A stretch of DNA of 64,000 nucleotides, from assembly GCA_004431415.1 (NCBI GenBank), contig QPMI01000692.1:1-64000 (forward strand), in the 5' to 3' direction. Position 1 is the stretch's first letter; every line of letters begins with the position of its first letter. This document shows positions 22,222-34,500 of the stretch, piece after piece. The position numbers and the translations under genes were made by a program. The notes beneath the pieces were generated by a model. That model made no database searches, was not told where the DNA came from, and saw nothing but the letters and a program-made list of their open reading frames with translations. The stretch is from Cyanophora paradoxa (Eukaryota; Glaucocystophyceae; Cyanophorales; Cyanophoraceae).

Positions 22222-23684
22222 CTAGATCCGCGCAGCACTCGCGAAGCCGGCCGCCATGGCAAGGCACGCCGCGACGATGGCAAGCAGCCCCGAAGGGACG
22301 ACGCCGGCGCCGATTGCGACGGCGGCCGAGGCAAAGTATGGAACGGCAGCCACTCCAGCGGGAGTCCAAGTGAACGCCTGCAAAGCAAAAACGACGTCAA
22401 TCCAGCTCAACGAGCTCAGGGAGCGATATTAAAAGGGCGACGTCAAGTGCGGAATTCATTTTTATGACGCACATTCAGCAACGTGAAGGTCGACTGGATA
22501 AATAATCAGCACATGCGCGCGCGCTCGCGAGAGTCAGCGAAATTCGCACTAGTTCGAAATTCGAAACGGAGTTCAAAACTTGAAACGCACGAAAGATCCG
22601 GAGGGGCTACTGAACCGCAGAGCATAGTTCGAGTTCGGCACGAAGGCGTCGACGGCCTGCGCATGCGCAATATTAAAATATATAGTTGTAATTATTGCAA
22701 TTGTCGTTAACGAAATTAAGCTAAATTTCATATAGATATATATATCGATGTAACGCGCTGTCGATCAGATCTAGATATCGACAATGGATTTTTCTATTGC
22801 AAAGAGCGCCATTTGCAATATTAATATTAATGTCTAGGTTCGCCGCGCACCGCAAGCAGGGTGCGTTGCGAGCGTCCGCTGTTGCAGGTCGCCACCGGAG
22901 GAATGCCTGTGCGAGCATTCGGAATCAGCTGTAGTATGATATGATCATGACCATGGTTGCATATATTAAAGCGCTTGAATTCGATCTAGATCTTGAATTC
23001 GGGAATTGCGGGCCGGGTGGAAGAAAAACAAATCCAACGCACGGAACGAAATGAGAGTCGAGCTGATGATCCTGCCGTTGACTGCCTTGCACTCGCTTGC
23101 TCCGGAGACGATGAACACGTCGATGTTGGAGGGGTAGGGACCCGGGAAGTTCTGCAAATCATTAAATCAACGTTAACGCACGTGGCCATGAAAATCAACT
23201 CGAAAAATTGCGCTTTAGTTTCTATTCCTAGGCCTGCAATAAGCAAAATCGCTATCGGAACGTTCGTCGATATTATATATATGGACGAATTCGAATTTTC
23301 GAACCTCTCCGTTGATGGTGACCTCGCCTCCGTCCGCCTGGGGGGCCCGGACGACGGGCCGCTGGACGTCCGCCGTGTTGGTGACGGGGTCGAAATTAAG
23401 GCTGAAGGACGAGCCGACGCCCTGCACCACGATTCTCGTGATGTTCTGCACGGGGTTTAAACCCAAAACGATCATGAGTCATATTTGCAGCCAGGCTCTG
23501 TCACTTTGTATACGTATACGTAAACAATATAATAAAAGGCGCACCAGGACCGGGGGCTTGGGCGTTGGGAGAAGCGACGGTACCGGTGGCGGCAACGGGG
23601 ATGGGGACGGGCTCGGCGTGCTCGTCGCCGGCGCCGGCGGGGGCGCGGAGGTACCCGGGGAGGGGGTCGGCCCGGCCGCGGCCC

Positions 23685-23716
<32 letters not shown>

Positions 23717-24333
23717 GGTGACGCCGACGGGCTTGGCGTCGACGAGGGGCTGGGGCTCGCCGACGGGCTCGGGCTCGGGCTCGGGCTCGGAGAAGGAGTC
23801 ACGGCCGTCGGATCCACGCAGACGTTGGAGACGTTGACGAGCGGCGGCTTGCAGGCGCAAATGGGGCGCATCGCGACGAACCAGTAGCCGGCGGGGTCCG
23901 ATGATACGAAAGAATTCCGTTCAGGGAACGCCTGTGAGCTTGGTGTCCTGGTGTCCCAGGGCGGCATTGTGGCGGTTGCCAGAAGCGACCGTCTGAGAAG
24001 ACGCTCGATCACGTTTACAGTAACGGGTCCAAGGTATTCGTCAATTTCGCTAGAGCAATTGTACGCGGTGGCGACCATTGACTGCCCCGCGGTGCAATTC
24101 TTCAAGCAGTAGCTTATCCCGTTGTACTGCTGCACCGTGCTCCCGACCGCGGTGCAGCCGCTGGTCGAGCATATCGGGCCGCCGGCGCCATCGACGATAA
24201 TCGAGCGGTCCACCGCGCAGCTGGCGCATCCGCTGACCAGCGCAGGTGCGAACGCCGCCAAAACAACGACGGAGAAGGCAGCAGCTGTGAAGGCCGGTCG
24301 CGTACGTCGCGATATCGATCGCCCGCGGCTCAT
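22222..24333 (-). CDS. Secreted or surface Cys-rich protein with Ser-Pro repeat linker and C-terminal hydrophobic anchor
   Basis: Starts MSRGRSISRRTRPAFTAAAF, followed by a hydrophobic signal segment (VVVLAAFAPALVSG). A Cys-rich ectodomain follows (CASCAVD, CSTSGCTAVGS, CLKNCTAG, CACKPP), then a (SP)n linker of about 60 residues. Further exons are NITRIVVQGVGSSFSLNF (about 23,290-23,452), NFPGPYPSNIDVFIVSGASE (about 23,045-23,153) and a last exon AFTWTPAGVAAVPYFASAAV ending in a long hydrophobic stretch (22222-22380). The hydrophobic C-terminus could be a transmembrane anchor or a GPI signal. It ends in TAG. Likely a cell-surface or scale-associated protein. I do not recognise the family. Confidence 0.65.
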
Positions 24334-26689
24334 GGCTCCCGGCGGATCGTCGGACAGACTCGGACCGTCGGACAGACTCGGGCTGAGATCTAGACGTCAA
24401 CGTCGATACTGCACTGCGAAGTTGTTCTCCCTGCAGCGGCAGCGCCGGCAGGCTAGGCTGCAGCCTGCAGCTAGCTAATGAGAGAAGGAGCGCGCCGCGG
24501 TGCCGGCCCGATATATATAGGATCATATAGCTATAGGGCCAGTATAGGCTTAGTAGGCTATAGCTAGTAGCTACTACTATACTAGTAGTAGCTATCGATA
24601 TCATAGCTATATATATAGCATAGGTAGCGTCTCCGAGCCTCGGAGATCCCCTGAGATTCTCAGATTCCCCTCACTGAAGCATCCTCGCCGAGTCGGAGTC
24701 TCCGAGTCTCGGCCGGCGGACCTCGCGCAGACTCGCGCGGCGCAGTCAGGGTTCCGGCCGAAAAAGTTTTCGAAAAATAAAACAAAATTTTCTGTAAAAG
24801 TTTTTGCAAAATGTTTTGGTCTCGGCTGGACGCTCAAAAAGTTTTGCTCGAGAAAATATTCGGGGGGCCCTTTTCTCGTGCAGAACACGTCGTAATAAGC
24901 TTCCTATACGTATCTCTTGCATGTATAATGAAGTTTAAGCGATAAGCAATGCGATAGGGGCACTCTGCACGTCGATAAGGGTCAGACCTCACTGTACCCC
25001 TGGCGAGCCCTTTAGCTAGGAAATTCATGAGTGTGCCTTCGCCCAAATGGGCTCGAAATAAAACTTCTGACCACTTTTCATGCTACAAGAATGTTAAGAG
25101 GACCTTAAGAGCACGTTTAGAGCGCGTTTGCGCGCCTCTGGAACGTGCCTTCTCATTTGTATGGCAAAACTTTTTGAGAAAGTTTTCAAAAATTTTTAAA
25201 AGTTTTAAAAAGTTTTTGGGGGTCTCCTGGGCCCACAAAAAAATTTGGAACTCTGGGCGCAGTGCCACTCACTGGCTCAATGGCACATTGGCACTCATGA
25301 TCAGTGACTGGGCCAAAAAAGTTCTGAACAAATTCGCAAAAATGTTAGCCTGTTTTTGCCGAATTGAGACTTCATGACTCTTCGCCAAGAGAAACTGAAA
25401 GAAACTCCGGAAGGCTCCGACCGTACGTGTCGGACACTTTACATGTACATCACAGTACATGTACACTGTGAGTCTGTGACATGTGCTGCATTGTGCGGCA
25501 CTGCGGCATTGTGCGCGCATCATCGCGGCGCATGCCAATGATGCCATGATGCTCCGAGACTCCGAGCTCGACTCGGCGAGGCTCCGAGCCTCCGACGCCG
25601 CTTCCGATCGCGAGTCACTGCAGCGGCAGTGCAGCCTGGCAGCCTGCAGGCTGAGTCACAGAGTCTAGAGTCTCCGACCCCGGCCCGATTACGTATATAT
25701 ACTGTAGAACGGGTAATATCTAAGACCCCAAAATATTTAGTAATTCCGGGGTTCGGCCGGTTTATTAGGCTGAAAATAATCATAGAGAGGCTTTAGTACG
25801 GTCCTTTAGAAGGGTGGGAGCGGCGCGCGCAAGGGTGTCAGGACTCAGGAGCAACGCGCTTCACACTGGCGGTACTGCGCATGCGAACTCAGAAAGCACG
25901 TGCACTGCGAAATTGGCACGTGCACTGCGAAATATGTGCAGCCTGCGGATATCATTTGCGCTGCGATATCATTAGCGCTGCGAATACAAATTGTCACCAT
26001 ATGGGAAAGCAATATAATTATACTATGATAACTTAAGTAATTATGCATATGAGCCCTGCAATTGAGCAGTGAGCATTGGGTACATTTACGTGTATACGTA
26101 CCGTATACGTAGTACTGCGAATGCGCATGCCTACGGGAAGTCCAGCTATATTGCAAGGGGGGGTCAGCTGCTCAAACCCCCGGCCCCTTGCTACCCGTCG
26201 GATTGTCTGTCCTTTTGTCCAAGCCGGCCAGTTTGCAAGTCCGTCTTTTTCTCAACGTCGAAAGTCTTTTTAAGGTACCCATATGCATATGGCCAGCCGC
26301 CAGCCGCCAGCCGGCCGAGCAAGTCGAGCTCGCGTCGCCTCACGAGCGGCCCCGCGCGTCCGGAGAGGGCCGCTAGCGCTGCAATCTCCCGCCTGCAATC
26401 TCCGACCTCCCGTCGAACCGGCCGCGACCGTCGCAACGGCCCGAACCGGCCGCGACCGTCGCAGCGCAGCTCCCACTACTAGGCTAGCTCCTATTCGGGC
26501 ACGGCGCGTCGTCGCGCGCTCCGCGGCATCACATGGCCGCGCGCCGCGCAATCGATGCCACAGCGACGGGCAACTGCAAACGGTGCGCGTGCATATGGCC
26601 AGGAGGCGCTGTGCATGCGAGGCGGCCCGCCGGTGGCTCGCCGGACGCGGGAATGCGTGAGGGACAGCTGCGCGGCTCGCTTGATGGGG

Positions 26690-27110
26690 CGGGGGCACGC
26701 AGCGGGCAGCCGCGTGGCTCGCCGGGCGGGGCGGAGGCGCGGTGGGCCGCAGGCGGCTCGCCGAAGGGCGGGGCGCGGGCAACAGGCGGTGCGGAGGCGC
26801 GGCGGGCGACGGCACGGCTTGCGGACGGGGCGGAGGCGCAGCGGGCGGCGGCGTGGCTCTCTGCAGCTGGGCGGGGCGCAAGTGCGGCGGGCGGCGGAGT
26901 GGCTCTCTGGGCGGGGCGCAAGCGCGGCGGGTGGCGTCGGGGCTCGCCGGGCGGGGCGGAGGCGCGGCGAGTGACGGCGCGGCTCGCCGGGCGGTGCGGA
27001 GGTGCGGCGGGCGGCGGCGCGGCTCGCCGGCGGGGCGGAGGCGCGGGGGCGGCGGCGCGGCTCGCGGGACGGGGCGGAGGCGCGGCGGGCGGCGGCGCGG
27101 CTCGCCGCCG
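26690..27110. repeat. GC-rich minisatellite, about 40-bp unit
   Basis: About ten imperfect copies of a unit around GGGCGGGGCGGAGGCGCGGC plus a GGCGGCGCGGCTCGC-like half. The unit length near 40 is not a multiple of three, which argues against a selected coding repeat. Confidence 0.7.
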
Positions 27111-28020
27111 GGCTGCCCAGCCCTACGCCTAGCGAACGCTCAGATGCTACCTTCAGATGCTGTCTTTCAGAGTCTGTTAGTTTAGACCCCACCTTGCATT
27201 TCCTGAGACGAGCAGGGGGAGGGGGCGAGTCGAAGACCTAGTATAGCTATAGCAAGTCCTAGCGTGTAAAAATGGTTTACAGGGGGCGGGCGGGGGCGGG
27301 GGCCCGGGGGCCTTAATTTAACAAGCGAGTCCCTGCGGAGCAGGAGTGGCCTTGGGTCTTGGGGCTTCAAGGCGTGAGAGCGGCCGCTCTTTGTTTTTAA
27401 ACGGGGGCCCGCAACCGCGCGCGGTTACGGGGGAGGGGGGAGGAGAAATAGGGGGGTCCACTCGGCAAGGGTACACACTCAAGTAAAGAGGGTACAGAAT
27501 TGTGCCGCAAGGGTACAGAGATCGATGCGGGGCCCAATCGGCCGCAGTTGTACCGAGTACAGGCGCCGATGGGTCCATTGGTCGGGCCTATTTTTCGGCG
27601 CTTTTTGAAGGTGGTTGATAATTATGTATAGCTATGAATCATTTGAATGTAATTCGAAGTAATAAGGCTCTGTCTAAATTGTTTACTTTAATTATCTTTC
27701 AATCAACACATCAAATACTTTTATATCCCACATCGTGGCACACAACGACCCTGTCTCATACAAATTTGCAGGCCGACATCGTGGCGCTCCGTTAATTTGG
27801 ACACTATTTTCTAGCGAATGGGGTGCGGTCTCTTGAAATTAATAATTTTCAAAATTCGACTTGGATGACCAATGTGATTTAAGCTTTCAATGTTTTTCCG
27901 GGAAAATGCTTTTCGACGCTTCTCGACGTGCTGTTACTGCCCGTTAGAGACCTCTCATAGGAAAACCGCCTCGGCCATCGTGCTCCCCAGGGTCGAAAAC
28001 GGGTACCTAGGTCCAAAAAT

Positions 28021-28174
28021 TTTGGCCTGAATCGCATTTTGAATCCACGGACAGGACAGGCACAGACCTAAGGGCCTCTCCTTTCCCCAAGGCCGATTTT
28101 GGCCTGAATCGCATTTTGAATCCACGGACAGGACAGGCACAGACCTAAGGGCCTCTCCTTTCCCCAAGGCCGAA
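28021..28174. repeat. Two tandem copies of a 77-bp unit
   Basis: Each copy starts TTTGGCCTGAATCGCATTTT and ends with CCCCAAGGCCGA. The copies start at 28021 and 28098 and appear identical, indicating a recent duplication. Confidence 0.85.
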
Positions 28175-28550
28175 AAGCTTTTGGGACGACCGAGGTTACA
28201 CAGCCAGACGACCGGTACCCGTACCGCCCCCCCAGGGCTCCGAATTTCGAAGCCCCTACTTCTGCTGACTCATGATCATCGGATCCGATGATCAGTGAAC
28301 CTGCAGCTGTGCCCCCTGGGCAGCGCCCGCAGTCCTTGGTGTCTAGTTATATATAGAGAGAGAGTCGTATATATATATATATACCTAGAGACTGTGGCCG
28401 GTAATTCACCAAAATAAAAACAATTAACCAAAATAAATACATTCAAGTTCTCACTCGTGATATCGATCGGGCTCTCTTTCTCGCTCTCACTCTCACGTGC
28501 ACAATGCGTGTACGTATATATGCGTATCTTTTTCTTCGATGCTATTCGCT

Positions 28551-31500
28551 CTACGGCAGCTCGAGCAGCGCTACGGCAGCGCCCCGCGGCCGCCCTCCTG
28601 CACAGCCCCCACAGTCGCCTCCACAGCCTCCCGATCGAACTCGCCGGGTACCCCCCTCCACGGCGATCGCCGGCACCGCCGCCCCCGCCCCCACATCCGC
28701 GCCCTCCTCGTCCGGTACCCCCGCCGGCGCCTCCCCGGCTTCCTCTTCCGCGGCGGTACCCGGGCCCGGTCCGCCCTCCAGCTCGAGCTCGGGCCCGAGC
28801 TGGGGATCCGGGGGCGTCGGGCCCTGGGGCCCGGGGGGCGAGGCCGCGCCGCGCTCGGCGGGCGACGCCGACGCCGGCGGCGGCGCGCCCGGCGCCCGGG
28901 CAGGGCCGCCCCGCCTGCACTCCTCCCAGAAATCGGCGGTACCCCTCCAGCTGTACCACGCCGGCGGCTGCGCGAACGCCATCTCGCGCTCGCCCAGCTG
29001 CGGGGGTACCCGGTCGTCAGAAGGAGAGAGGGGGTGGGGGGGGGAAGAGGCGTGGCGGCGTACCCTGTAGGCGGCGCGGAAGAGGGGCCGGAGCTTCTCG
29101 GTCCGCAGCGCGAGGCTGCCGAAGGCTTCGAAGGCCACCTGGGGGGTACGCGGTTCAGTCAACGAGGGGTAAGCATGCGCTCGGGTTTCGAGGGGCGGGG
29201 GGTACGCACGGCGCCGTCGGAGAGGGGGGCCCCCGCGGCCTCCATCTCCGCGAACAGCTCCTCCGCGAGCTCCTGTACCCTGCCGGGGCACCGGGTTCGG
29301 GGCGGGACGGGGGATACCGAGGGGCAGGTGAGGGGAGGGGAGGTTCGTACCCGCCGCCGTAGCTTCCGTTCTTGCCGAACTCTTTGCTGGCGGGTCCTTC
29401 CCCGGAGGTCTCTGCGCGGGGCCAGCTGGGACTCGCGAAACAAACCCCCTGGCGGGAGCCGAACCGGCTGCCTCGGCGAACGCGACGCGGAGGAGGTTGA
29501 TCAGTCCGAACCGGTTGAGCAGGAGCTGTACCCCGCGCCGCGTGAAGGGGGTACACATGGAGGGAAGAAAGGGAGAGGGGTACCGTGTCAGGTGCGCCGG
29601 GCCGCTGCGGGCGGGCGGCGGAGTGCTGCTCGAAGCGCTCGAGGGCCCACCGCATGTACCCGTGCTCCAGCGCGACCTGCGGGGATACATGGGCAAAGAT
29701 CGAGGGGGGGAGGAGCCCGGAGGGGGGTACCGCGGCCTCGCAGATGGCGTAGAGGAGTCCGGCGGAAGGTACGCGGGGCCCGGCGGGGAGCTGCGGGGTA
29801 CGGTATCAGATGCACAGGCGCGGTGGGGCGAGCAGGGGTACGGCGGACCTTGAACGCTGCGTTCTCGACCGAGCGCCGCTGTGGGGTAAGGGTGAGAGGG
29901 GGGGGGGAGGGAGGGGGGGAGGGGGGGTATACGCACGCGGTCCTTGAGGACCTGCACGGCGGCAGCGGCGAACGAAGCGGGGGCGGGTACCGGGGGGGGC
30001 GAGGGGCCGGCTCCGGAGGCGGCGGCGGCGGGGAGGGGCGAGGCGGCGAGGCTCCGGGCCCCCGGCGCCTGAAGAGTCGAAGCCGCGCGCTCAGAATCGG
30101 CGGCAGCAGCGGCGGCCGCGGCGGCCGCGGCGGCCTCGGCCTCTGCCGCGAGGGCGGCGACCCGCTGCCCGCGGGCGAGCACTGCCTCCAGGGCCGCGTG
30201 GGGGAGGCGACCCAGGCACGCCTGCGCCGAAAGCGGGGGGGGGGGGATGAGGGGACGGAGGGAGGAAGAAAGAACAGGACGAGGATGCACTTGGAGCTAT
30301 GAGCTACGAGCTATGAGCTATGGGCTAAAGGATATGATTTGGAGCTATGCACTCGTGAACAGAAGGGGGGAGGGGGAGGGAAGGGAGGGGGGGGAGGGGA
30401 GGGTGGGCGGACCTGGGCGACGGCGGCGGCGCGGCCCGGCTCGAGCTGCGGCTCCAGGAGCGTCCCCTCCGGGCCCAGGCCCACCGCCCCCAGGCCTGCA
30501 GATCGGATCGGATCAGATCGATCAGATTAGATCAGTCTTCAGCAGAGTTCGGCTTTTCGGCTTTTAGTTCCTTGAAAGAATAGCTCGGAAAGCCCTGACG
30601 CCGGAGGGCGACGAGGGATGGCGGGCGGCGGGACTAGAAAATCACTTGAAGCTAGAACCTGAGCTAGATCATTGGACCCTAGATCAGATTGCGGACCGCG
30701 GGCGAAGACGCGGGCGACGTCGAGGCCCCAGGCCTCGGAGGCGAACATCGCGAAAGCGTCCACCAGCGGGTCGCTCCCTGCGGGGGCGAGGGGGGGGTGG
30801 GGAGATGAGGGGGGGGGGGGGGGGTGAGTGAGGTAGTCGGGGGAGAAAGGGGGAGGGAGGGGGGAGAAATGGGGGTGGGGGGGCGTCGTCGGTTCCGCTA
30901 TGGAACCACACAGGTATTTCCCAGTTGGACCTAAGACGCTCCCCCCCTCATTCTTCTTCTTCTTCTTATTCTTCTTAGGGGGGGGATGGATGGACGGGTG
31001 GATGGGAGGGGGGGCGCTATCGCTCGCCGCGGGCGGCGGCGGCGGCGGCGGCGGCCTCGACGGCCCAAGCTGGCCTATGGAACTATGCAGGCATTCCCCA
31101 GCTGGCCCTAACACGCTCCCTCATTCTTCTTCTTCAGGGGGAGGGGATCGCTCACCGCGGGCGGCGGCGGTCGCCTCGAGGGCCTGGGCGGCCGCCTGCT
31201 CCACCAGCCGCCGGTTGCCGTAGCGGTCCGCGAGGTACCCGGCGAAGAGGGCCCGGAACCGCTGTGGGCGGCCCAGGGGCCCGCTGTCGAGGGGGGCAGC
31301 GTGGGCGGCGGGGCGGGGCGGCCGAGGGGACTTCGAGGGCTGTCGGGGGGGCGTAAGAAAAGGGGGGGGGGGGGGTAGGAGGAGGAAGGCACCGGGGCGG
31401 CGGGGGGGGCGGGGAGCTGCGGGACCACGTGGGGGGCCCCGGGGTCGAATCCGGCCGTGAGCGTTTCCTCGCAGTCCTTGTAGAAGTCCCGGATGAACCT

Positions 31501-34500
31501 GGAGGGGAGAGCTTAGAGGGGGTACAAGAATTGGAGGGAAGAGTGGGGGTGGGGCACTTCAGGAGCCACTGGCGGGGCCGGGGCGGCTCGTGGGGGCCCG
31601 GCCCGCGCCGCAGGCGTGAGGCGAGCGTTGCGAGCCACGAGTTGCCGTTCTGGGGTACCCCAGCGAGCCCTTTCGATCCAGTACCCCGGGGAGGGGAGGA
31701 CGAGGCGGCGGGGGTACCTGAAAATCGATGCCGAGGACGTTCGGGGGCGGCTCGAGGGCCTCGTCGACCACCTGCGGGGGGTACGGCGATCAGACGGTGT
31801 CGCTGCCGGGGGTACGGGCGCCCGGAGGGTGGGTACCTCGGTCACGGCGCCGGGTGCAGCGTTGCGGACCGGCTTGGGGGCCCCACCGGCGGCGGCCCTG
31901 TACCCCGCCGCGCCGCGCGCGCGTGTCAGTAACTCAGTGAATCATTCAGTGAATCAGCTCGCTGGCACGCCTGCGGGCGGGACCTGCGCCCGAGCCACCG
32001 CCCTCCCCGACCTCCGACTCCTCTCCTTTCTTCTTGCCGCTGCTGCTGCTCCCGGGCGGCCCCGGCCGCCTCGCCGACCCCTGCGCCGGCGTGCGTCGTG
32101 AGTAGCGCCCGTCAAAGCTCAGATGAGCGTGGGGGGGGGGGGGGGGCGGGAGGGCCGGCGCTCGGACGGACCGGGGGCGCGGCCTGCGGGGGCGCCGGTG
32201 CCGCCTTCTTCTCTGAGACGGGCGGCCGCCCCGAGCCGCCGCTCGGAGGTGGCTTCGCGGACGACGACGCCGCCGCCACCGCCGCCTCCGCCGCCGCCGC
32301 CTCGCGCGCGGCGACGCCCCTCGCCGCCGCCGCCCTCGCCGCGTCGGCCGCCTGCGGTCCGTAGGCGTCAAAACTTGGAAGAAGGCAGGCGATTAGGCCT
32401 TAGCTGTAGGCTACATATGAAAGCCACCAAAGTCTATAGAGCTAAAACTTCGAGGAACTGGAACTGGAACTGGAGCTGAAACTGGGCGGGGCGGTGGCGC
32501 GCCTTCGCGGAGACTTCGGCGGCGGCGGCGGCCGAGGCGGCCGCGCGCTCCGCCGACTTGCGGGCGGCCTCCTGCGCACGAAGTCAAAAAACAAGAAACG
32601 AGGACGAGAAAAAAGGCGCGGCGCCCGCCAGCGATTGGGCTGGGCAGACCCTCCGGCCCGTCCTATCTACCCGGCTCTAATCTCTCGCAACCCTTACTAC
32701 GTTTAGAACGAAACAAAGAGATCTCTCAGAGAGGCGCGGCGCCCGCTACAGCTAGGGCTGGGCGGCGCCCCGCCTCGCATCCAACTAATTATAACCAGAC
32801 GACTCTTATCCACTTCAACCCGCAAGGTCGAAGGCGGAGGGGATGGCATCAGGCGGCCGATGCGCGGCACCCGCCTGGGCTGGGCGGCGCCTCTCATATC
32901 TCCCCAACTCTTATCCCAAGGAAGGGAAGGAAGGGCGGCGCATGGCGCCGTGGCATCCGCTAGCGCTTGGGCTGGGCGGCGCCCTGTCTAGATCTTATCC
33001 ATCCAACTCTGCAACCCTTAAAACGAAGGGAAAGGCGCACGGCGCGCTCGAGGGCGGCGCGGGCGTGCTCGGCCTCGGCGCGCGCCGCCGCCTCCCCCGC
33101 CGCCGCCCGCTCTGCCCGCTCCGCCAGCTCCGACAGCGCCGCCTGCGCCGGACAGGGTGCGGGGAGGGGCGGGACGGCCCTCAGGTTAGGGGAGCAAAAA
33201 AAGAAAGGGAGGAAAGGTCTGCTAGAGTTCTGAAATAACAGACGCCGATTTCAGCGACGTTCCGTTCTCTTCCCCTCTCGGCGAGGCGGGGCGGGGCGGG
33301 GCGCACGGCGAGGCGTCCCTCGGCGGCCGCCAGCGCGCCCGACCTCCGCCCGCCCGCCGGCGTCGCCCCCTGCGCCCCAGAAATCAGAAATCGGAAATCA
33401 GAATTAGGCTCAGCGTTTGCTCAGAGGGCGCCTGGGCGAGGCGAGGAGATATATATATGTCTCTTAAGCTTCGTCTCTTGGGAGGGGCCGGCACGCCTTT
33501 CCTTCAGGCCTCCCGAGAGGTAAAGAGCTATCACTATGTTTCTTAATGGAGCTTCTTGTAGTAAAATCATTGCAGGGAAGAGCGGAGGGGGAGTAATGGA
33601 GTTTCTTAGGCTAGGCTAGGTTAGGCTAGGCTAGGCCCAGCGTTGGCTTAGAACGGCTCGCTCTCAGTCTGGGTCTCTTAGAGGCGAGGCGATCAGAAAG
33701 TAGCATTTGTCTCGGTCTAGTTTCAGTCTTAAGGGGCGGCGTGCCTTGCCCTCGCGCGAGCTCGAGACCGCCCGGAAGGACGAGGCGCCCCGCCGCGACT
33801 TCTGGGGGCTCGCCACCCTCCCCAGCGCCTGCGTGCGGCGAAAAAGACGGTGGAGAAGGAGGGGGAGGAAGGTTGGTTCTGCTGCGCTTGGGTAAGAAGA
33901 AAAGGCTTCGTTCGCACGTTCTCGGCCAGCTCGGCGAGGGCCAGAAGCGACGCCGCGTGCGCCGCCGCCGCCGCCGCCTCCGCCGCCGTCGCTGCCGTCG
34001 ATTCCGCAGCGGCGGAGGCAGAGGCGGAGCCCGCCGGCGGCCCGGGGGCCGCCCCCGCCTTGTTGTTGCCCCGCTTTCCCTGCGGTGCGACGGGGCTCAA
34101 AAGAAGATAAAAGAGAGGAGCGGAGGGGGGGTACGCTCGCTCGCCTTGCGCTTCTTGGGGGAGTCGCCCGGCGCCCCCTCCCCCCCCTCGCCCTCGCCCT
34201 CCTCCTCGCCCTCCGCAGCAGCTGCTCCTGCGCCGCCCTGCGCCGGCGCCGTCGTCAGATCCGATCCGATCGATTCGATTCGAGGGGTCTCGCCTCCTCC
34301 TCCTCCTCCTCCGCGGGTGCCTCTGGAGGCGCAGCAGCAGCCGCCGGGGCGGACGCCCCGCCGCCCCCGACCCCGCCCCCGCCGTCGCCAGCGCCGGGGT
34401 GAGGATCATGATGACGGCGTGTCGCCGCCGCCGCCTCCCCCTCCTCCTCTTCCCTTGCATGGGGGCGCAGCGCGACGCTGCCCCGAGGCGACGAGGCGAG

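Larger units (their letters stand above)
24334..28550. other. Long region without a recognisable gene
   Basis: Holds an A/T-rich section (about 24,760-25,360) packed with AAAGTTTT-type motifs in both orientations, palindromic TATAGCTA stretches, a GC-rich minisatellite (26,690-27,110) and a 77-bp tandem duplication (28,021-28,174). Frames open through the minisatellite are compositionally biased Arg/Pro/Ala-rich shadows. I found no convincing protein or RNA gene. Confidence 0.55.

Noticed and set aside
26491-27192. Long open frames through 26.5-27.2 kb on both strands (Arg/Pro/Ala-rich)
   Set aside because: They run through a GC-rich minisatellite whose about 40-bp unit is not a multiple of three. 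The composition is strongly biased and several overlapping frames are open at once, as expected for repeat shadows.
28000-28180. CRISPR-like array
   Set aside because: Only two copies of a 77-bp unit placed directly in tandem, with no spacers, in eukaryotic DNA.
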